Origin: UBA1479 sp040216635
Lineage (GTDB): Bacteria > Pseudomonadota > Alphaproteobacteria > Rhodospirillales > Casp-alpha2
DNA: 64,000 bases
Direction: 5' to 3'
Assembly (NCBI GenBank): GCA_040216635.1
Contig: JAVJOU010000016.1
Location: 116,204-180,203, forward strand
In this document: piece after piece, positions 60,397 through 64,000 of the stretch
How positions within the stretch are numbered: position 1 is the stretch's first letter
How the letters are laid out: the number at the start of each line of letters is the position of its first letter
The notes under the pieces: model-generated
What the model saw: only the letters and a program-made list of their open reading frames with translations
Told to the model about the DNA's origin: nothing
Databases searched by the model: none
Translations under genes and position numbers: made by a program

Positions 60397-61554
60397 TTAT
60401 TTTGCCTTGGGCGGGCGCTGCGAGAACCGGGTTTCGAACACGCCTTCGGCGATGCGATTCTTCAATATCTCGATGGAGCCCCCGGCGATCATCCAGCCCC
60501 GCGTGCGGCGGAAGCAGTATTCGACGATGGAATCCTGGCTGTAACCCATGCCGCCCATGACCTGCAGGGCTTCGGAAGCAACCCAATGCCCGGCCTCGTT
60601 ACAGAAGGCCTTGGCGATGGCCGTTTCCTGGGCCGAAGGAAAGCCGTTGTCGGCATTCACCGCCGCGCGGTACAGCAGCAACTGTCCGGCGTCGAGCTTC
60701 ATCTTCATCTCGGCGAATTTCCACTGCAGGCCCTGAAATTCGGCAAGCGGCCGGTCGAACTGCTTGCGGGTCAGGGCATGTTCGCGCGCCGTCTCGAATG
60801 CCAGGCGGCCCAAGGCCAGGGACCGGGATGTATTGCCGATCCTTTCCACATTGAAGCCCGCGATCTGTTTCTTGAACCCGCCTTCGCGCAACAGGATGTT
60901 TTCCGGCGGCACGTAAAGATCGGTGAAGAACAGGGGCGCCCAATCGTCGCCGCCCAGGAACGGCGTCGGCTTACCGAATTCGAGCCCTTCCGCATCGCGC
61001 GGGATCAGCACCGATCCGATGCCGTCGACCCCCGGGCCGAACCGCACGTAGACCAAAAACACGTCCGCTTCCGGCGAATGGCTGGTAAAGCATTTCTGGC
61101 CGTTGATGCGCAGGCCCGCGCCGTCCGGCGTGGCCGTGGTGCGCAGGTCGGTCACGGCGGACCCGGCGTCGGGCTCGGTCATGCCGACGGCGATCAGGGT
61201 ATCGCCCGTCAGAAGCGGCTTCAGATAGCGTTCCTTCTGATCCGGCGTGCCGTAGGCCGCCAGAACCCGGATCGCGCCGAAGCTGCCGGCCTGGATCACA
61301 TCGGCGGAGCGCGGACAATGCAGGGCCACTTCCTGGATCGCGATGACCGCATCCATCAGCGTGCCGCCCAGCCCGCCGTCTTCTTCCGCGATGGTGATGC
61401 CCAGCAAGCCGTTTTCGGCCATGAGCTTGGCCACATCACGGGGGTATTCGCCCTGATGGGCCCGTTCAAGCGCCCCTTCGGCCAGGTTGTCCCGGGCAAA
61501 GGCAGCGACCGCGTCCTGAAACAGACGCTGTTCTTCGGTGAGTTCGAAATTCAT
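60397..61554 (-). CDS. acyl-CoA dehydrogenase
   Basis: 385 aa. NFELTEEQRLFQDAVAAFARDN is a canonical start, fixing ATG 61554. VGMTEPDAGSAVTDLRTTA, QKCFTSHSPEADVFLVYVR and the C-terminal MGGMGYSQDSIVEYCFRRTRG follow. The usual catalytic-Glu position of short-chain enzymes (IxxGTxE) reads IAGGSIEIL, a variant. No Shine-Dalgarno lies upstream: the palindrome at 61560-61571 begins 6 bases from the start, so the mRNA may be leaderless. Confidence 0.92.
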   Translation of the reverse strand: MNFELTEEQRLFQDAVAAFARDNLAEGALERAHQGEYPRDVAKLMAENGLLGITIAEEDGGLGGTLMDAVIAIQEVALHCPRSADVIQAGSFGAIRVLAAYGTPDQKERYLKPLLTGDTLIAVGMTEPDAGSAVTDLRTTATPDGAGLRINGQKCFTSHSPEADVFLVYVRFGPGVDGIGSVLIPRDAEGLEFGKPTPFLGGDDWAPLFFTDLYVPPENILLREGGFKKQIAGFNVERIGNTSRSLALGRLAFETAREHALTRKQFDRPLAEFQGLQWKFAEMKMKLDAGQLLLYRAAVNADNGFPSAQETAIAKAFCNEAGHWVASEALQVMGGMGYSQDSIVEYCFRRTRGWMIAGGSIEILKNRIAEGVFETRFSQRPPKAK

Positions 61555-61559
61555 GGCAG

Positions 61560-61571
61560 ATTGTATACAAA
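61560..61571. promoter_or_regulatory. GTATAC palindrome, site E (overlapping a likely -10)
   Basis: ATTGTATACAAA on the plus strand; on the minus strand it offers TACAAT five bases before the acyl-CoA dehydrogenase ATG. Core identical to site A. Confidence 0.58.
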
Positions 61572-61705
61572 AGCGGCGTCACGATGGGAAGGGAAGGTTT
61601 GTCCCCGGCGGTACAATTCCCTGCAATACCCGAACTGGTAGCCGCCCGGAAAATTTCACTTAATCTCGCTATTCTAATACATAAACGAAATCACAAATTT
61701 TCTGT

Positions 61706-62587
61706 TCAAGGCAGTTCGGCCACTCTGTTCATTGCAAAGTTCAAAGGTTGGAAGTTTCCGTCGTGACGGGTAATGCGACCTTCAATTTTATCTTTGTTGA
61801 CCAACATACCTGCAGCCTCCATGGTCAACACGTTCTTACGATCACCCCAAGCAGTAGTGTTGTCGCCAAAGTGATGTTTAATCGTGAAGTGAACGAACAG
61901 GAAATCTCCAATAGCCTCGTAGTGACCACTGTAGAAAAATTGACTGTCTCCTCCAAACAATCGTCCATTCGTCATGGTCAGAATACCTGCATGATTGCCG
62001 TCTATCGTTTGGTAAACTACAGACCAAACAGCTTCATATTTCTCTTTGTATCGCCGAACGACAAGATCGTGAACTTCGCGCATTGATTTCAAACGCTCAC
62101 AATTCAGATTCGTGCGAATGTAGATTTGTCCATTGGCTTGAAAGCGATGAGGCGCGATTGGCGATCGCGGTACTTTAAATACAATGACGCCCCTTCCATT
62201 GCCGCCGATTTCAACTGGACAGATATGCAAGTTTGGAATTTGAGGGTCAATTAAGTCCCTGCACATTCCATTTAATTGTTCCGCCAATTTGTGGATATCT
62301 GGAAGCAAATGGTAATCAGTAGCACGAGGGGGTTTTCCGTTATCCTCCTCGATCCCGAGCACCAAAAAGCCACCATTGGCATTAGCAAAAGCAATAAGCT
62401 CAGATAAAAGACGTTCTTTCGCAGAGTCGGATACTTTGCACTCACCTTTAAACCAAGCAGAGTCCCCACCTTTTTTTTCATGCAAATCTTTTTTAAATTC
62501 TAGAGTAGGAAGCTCGTATGCACGATCTTCCAAGAGTTTCTGTATATCAGCCTCTGTAAAGTCCGATTTATCAACCCAATTGATCAT
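61706..62587 (-). CDS. AlbA_2 (Schlafen-type) domain protein with a GrlR-like C-terminal domain
   Basis: 293 aa. Residues about 24-165 match the AlbA_2 putative DNA-binding domain (LPTLEFKKDL, then LIAFANANGGFLVLGIEED, then GQIYIRTN). Residues about 197-292 do not belong to that domain: AGILTMTNGRLFGGDSQFFYSG, then HYEAIGDFLFVHFTIKHHFGD, resembles the GrlR lipocalin-like fold (NG..xGGD....Y.G). The gene is clearly richer in A+T than its neighbours, which suggests transfer. No partner ATPase or integrase is adjacent. AGGTG precedes ATG 62587. Role unknown; defence or regulation are both possible. Confidence 0.8.
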   Translation of the reverse strand: MINWVDKSDFTEADIQKLLEDRAYELPTLEFKKDLHEKKGGDSAWFKGECKVSDSAKERLLSELIAFANANGGFLVLGIEEDNGKPPRATDYHLLPDIHKLAEQLNGMCRDLIDPQIPNLHICPVEIGGNGRGVIVFKVPRSPIAPHRFQANGQIYIRTNLNCERLKSMREVHDLVVRRYKEKYEAVWSVVYQTIDGNHAGILTMTNGRLFGGDSQFFYSGHYEAIGDFLFVHFTIKHHFGDNTTAWGDRKNVLTMEAAGMLVNKDKIEGRITRHDGNFQPLNFAMNRVAELP

Positions 62588-62680
62588 TTCGACACCTGCG
62601 CAACCATAACAGCGCCTCGAACTAACACAGCGAAAGTCCGCTTCGTAATAGAAGCCGACCTTCCCCTTGAAAGTTCAGTT

Positions 62681-63163
62681 CTAAAAACTCAACTTCGCCG
62701 GCGAAATCAGCACCCCGAACTGTTCGCACCAGATCACCACATGGCCGTAGGCCTTCAGGTCGATGCCGTCGGGGATCATGTAGTTCTGGCTGCCCTTGAA
62801 GGCGCGGAGCCTTCCCAAATCCACATACATGGATTTGTCGACCGGCGTGTCCGGTGTCACGCTGTCCAGCGGCACCAGATAGACATGATACTTGGGCCCG
62901 GGGCCGACTTCGAAATCCGGCTCCAGCCGCACCGCACCGCCGTAGACCGTCACGCGTCCCTTGCCGTAGTGGATGGGGTCGGACGGATTGGCGTGGATGA
63001 AGGTGCCCTTGGCGACGACCTTTTGCGCGCTGTCAGTGGGGGCCGCTTCCTGGGCCACGATGTCGGCCAGGAAGATATAGGGATAGGCGAAGATGCCGCC
63101 CGCGAAACCGGCGAACAGGCCGAGGAATCCCCCGGTCAGGAAGATGATGATGGCCTTTTTCAT
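62681..63163 (-). CDS. DM13 domain-containing protein
   Basis: 160 aa from ATG 63163. One N-terminal helix (AIIIFLTGGFLGLFAGFAGGIFA) anchors it or acts as a signal. The rest is a DM13 domain: AKGTFIHANPSDPIHYGKGRVTVYGG, PKYHVYLVPLDSV, NYMIPDGIDLKAYGHVVIWCEQFGVLISPAKL. The Cys in VIWCEQF is the conserved DM13 Cys. DM13 domains are thought to be redox or binding modules outside the cytoplasm. It lies 53 bases downstream of the creatininase-family gene. Confidence 0.88.
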   Translation of the reverse strand: MKKAIIIFLTGGFLGLFAGFAGGIFAYPYIFLADIVAQEAAPTDSAQKVVAKGTFIHANPSDPIHYGKGRVTVYGGAVRLEPDFEVGPGPKYHVYLVPLDSVTPDTPVDKSMYVDLGRLRAFKGSQNYMIPDGIDLKAYGHVVIWCEQFGVLISPAKLSF

Positions 63164-63216
63164 GGCTGGCGCCCCCGCTGGTCGTGATCCATGATCGCGA
63201 TGCGGGACCGCCCGCA

Positions 63217-63999
63217 TCACCCCGCGCCGACGAAGCCGTCGTAGCGCGTGCCGATTTCCTCGATCGCCGCATTATAAAGAAGTTCGCCCGCTTCGACAGT
63301 CGCCTTGCGCGGGTCCGATCCGATGCGCCCGTCGGGGAAACGGCGGCGGTAATCGTCGCAATCGAAGATCGGCCCGTCACCGGCGCGGCCGGGCGTCATT
63401 TCCGCATTTTTGACCCGGGCAGCGTCTTTCTGGAACCCGAAATAGGTCAGCGAAACCTCGCCACAGGTCGCATGCGCGCCATCATCGTCGCCGAACTGTT
63501 CGGCCGAAATCTTCATGACGCTGTCGCATTCGAACCAGTTGACCAGGGTGCAGCGCACGGGCGGGCGGTTGTCACCTTCTCTGCTGGTCGGGGCGCGGCC
63601 CAGGGAATGTTCGGCATAGATTTCCGAAAACGCCGCGTTCAGCGTGGCGATGTTGCCGCCGTGGCCGTTCAGGAAAAAGAACCGTTCGAACCCGTGCTTG
63701 GCCAGCGAATTGACCACGTCCTGCACCATGGCGATCATGGTCGAGGGACGCAGCGTTACCGAGCCTGCGAAGCCCAGATGATGCTGCGCCATGCCGATGG
63801 ACAGCGTGGGGGCCACCATCACCGGGTTGCCCGATGCCAGGCGCCGTTCGGCCAGGCCGAAGGCGAGGATTTCCGGGCAGAGCGCGTCCGTGCCGATGAA
63901 GCCCGTGGGGCCATGCTGTTCGGTCGAGCCGACAGGAATGATGATGCCCTTGGACGTATCCAGATAGGTTTCGACCTCGGGCCAGGTGGATAGCTGCAA
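63217..63999 (-). CDS. creatininase family protein (5' end outside the window)
   Basis: At least 260 codons. GIIIPVGSTEQHGPTGFIGTDAL (metal Glu/His/Asp), APTLSIGMAQHHLGFAGSVTLRP, FERFFFLNGHGGNIATLNAAF and GDDDGAHATCGEVSLT are the creatininase/mycofactocin-MftE family metal sites. The first in-window codon that could start is TTG at 63999, but the Gln-Leu-Ser-Thr-Trp opening is usually preceded by more residues, so the true start probably lies beyond 64000. The family includes creatinine amidohydrolase and formamide hydrolases. Confidence 0.88.
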   Translation of the reverse strand: MQLSTWPEVETYLDTSKGIIIPVGSTEQHGPTGFIGTDALCPEILAFGLAERRLASGNPVMVAPTLSIGMAQHHLGFAGSVTLRPSTMIAMVQDVVNSLAKHGFERFFFLNGHGGNIATLNAAFSEIYAEHSLGRAPTSREGDNRPPVRCTLVNWFECDSVMKISAEQFGDDDGAHATCGEVSLTYFGFQKDAARVKNAEMTPGRAGDGPIFDCDDYRRRFPDGRIGSDPRKATVEAGELLYNAAIEEIGTRYDGFVGAG

Positions 64000-64000
64000 G

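Noticed and set aside
61560..62680. Attachment sites or flanking repeats around the A+T-rich AlbA_2 gene
   Set aside because: I compared both flanks by eye and found no direct repeat of useful length, tRNA end or integrase.
1..64000. CRISPR arrays, tRNA, rRNA and insertion sequences
   Set aside because: No regularly spaced repeats, cloverleaf-like sequence, rRNA stretch or transposase motif was found anywhere in the window.

Overview
The window is dense, G+C-rich bacterial chromosome (by eye about 60% G+C). There are 62 coding genes I can support plus one frameshifted gene and one gene cut by the right edge, and no stretch longer than 300 bases lacks a gene. The mix of a TAXI-type TRAP transporter, a tripartite tricarboxylate (TTT/Bug) transporter, a dipeptide-type ABC transporter, an Amt/PII pair, CaiB/BaiF CoA-transferase, ADP-forming acyl-CoA synthetase and many crotonase, PrpD and PEP-mutase family enzymes points to a free-living, probably marine or soil alphaproteobacterium (Rhodospirillales-like). 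That is inference from gene content. I saw no rRNA, tRNA, CRISPR array, transposase or phage gene.

Layout. 1-6243: a PNPOx-like gene under a palindromic operator, an MFS transporter, and a divergent operon of crotonase, ketopantoate-reductase-like protein, PrpD (frameshifted at a 7-G run) and an NAD-dependent dehydrogenase. 6308-9633: a TAXI-TRAP transporter with a small two-helix membrane protein. 9853-22860: a methyltransferase, then a ten-gene minus-strand operon (PrpD, MaoC, acyl-CoA dehydrogenase, CaiB, LeuC-like, LeuD-like, four-domain rhodanese, isopropylmalate-dehydrogenase-like, ketopantoate-reductase-like, Ldh-family) opposite a divergent LysR gene. Its first four enzymes plus LysR repeat the accessory set of the Pseudomonas itaconate cluster. 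22883-25450: Amt, PII and a hydroxypyruvate-isomerase-like gene. 25662-35103: two PEP-mutase/isocitrate-lyase family lyases, crotonases, a 2-hydroxyacid dehydrogenase, a PAS-GGDEF protein, a TauD-like dioxygenase, a DOPA-dioxygenase-like protein, two unknown genes and a haloacid dehalogenase. 35115-43123: a LysR protein with two N-terminal HTH units, a TTT transporter, a LigJ/LigK-like hydratase-aldolase pair, a degenerate SDR and a CoA-ester lyase. 43181-50788: a small exported protein, an M81 (MlrC-like) peptidase and a five-gene peptide ABC transporter. 51050-61554: carboxymuconolactone-decarboxylase-like, 3-hydroxyisobutyrate-dehydrogenase-like, 2-hydroxyacid oxidase, RraA, ABM monooxygenase, PAS_5 protein, MFS, phosphodiesterase, RidA, ADP-forming acyl-CoA synthetase and acyl-CoA dehydrogenase. 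61706-63999: an A+T-richer AlbA_2 gene with a GrlR-like C-terminus, a DM13 protein and a creatininase-family gene.

How it fits together. Most enzymes make or break C-C, C-O or thioester bonds in short branched or hydroxylated di- and tricarboxylic acids, and three solute-binding-protein transporters feed them. Five copies of a palindrome close to ATTGTATACAAW lie in promoter regions spread over 60 kb, mostly between divergent genes. They suggest that one repressor, not encoded here, coordinates much of the island. The two most novel-looking items are the ten-gene operon and the AlbA_2/GrlR-like fusion.
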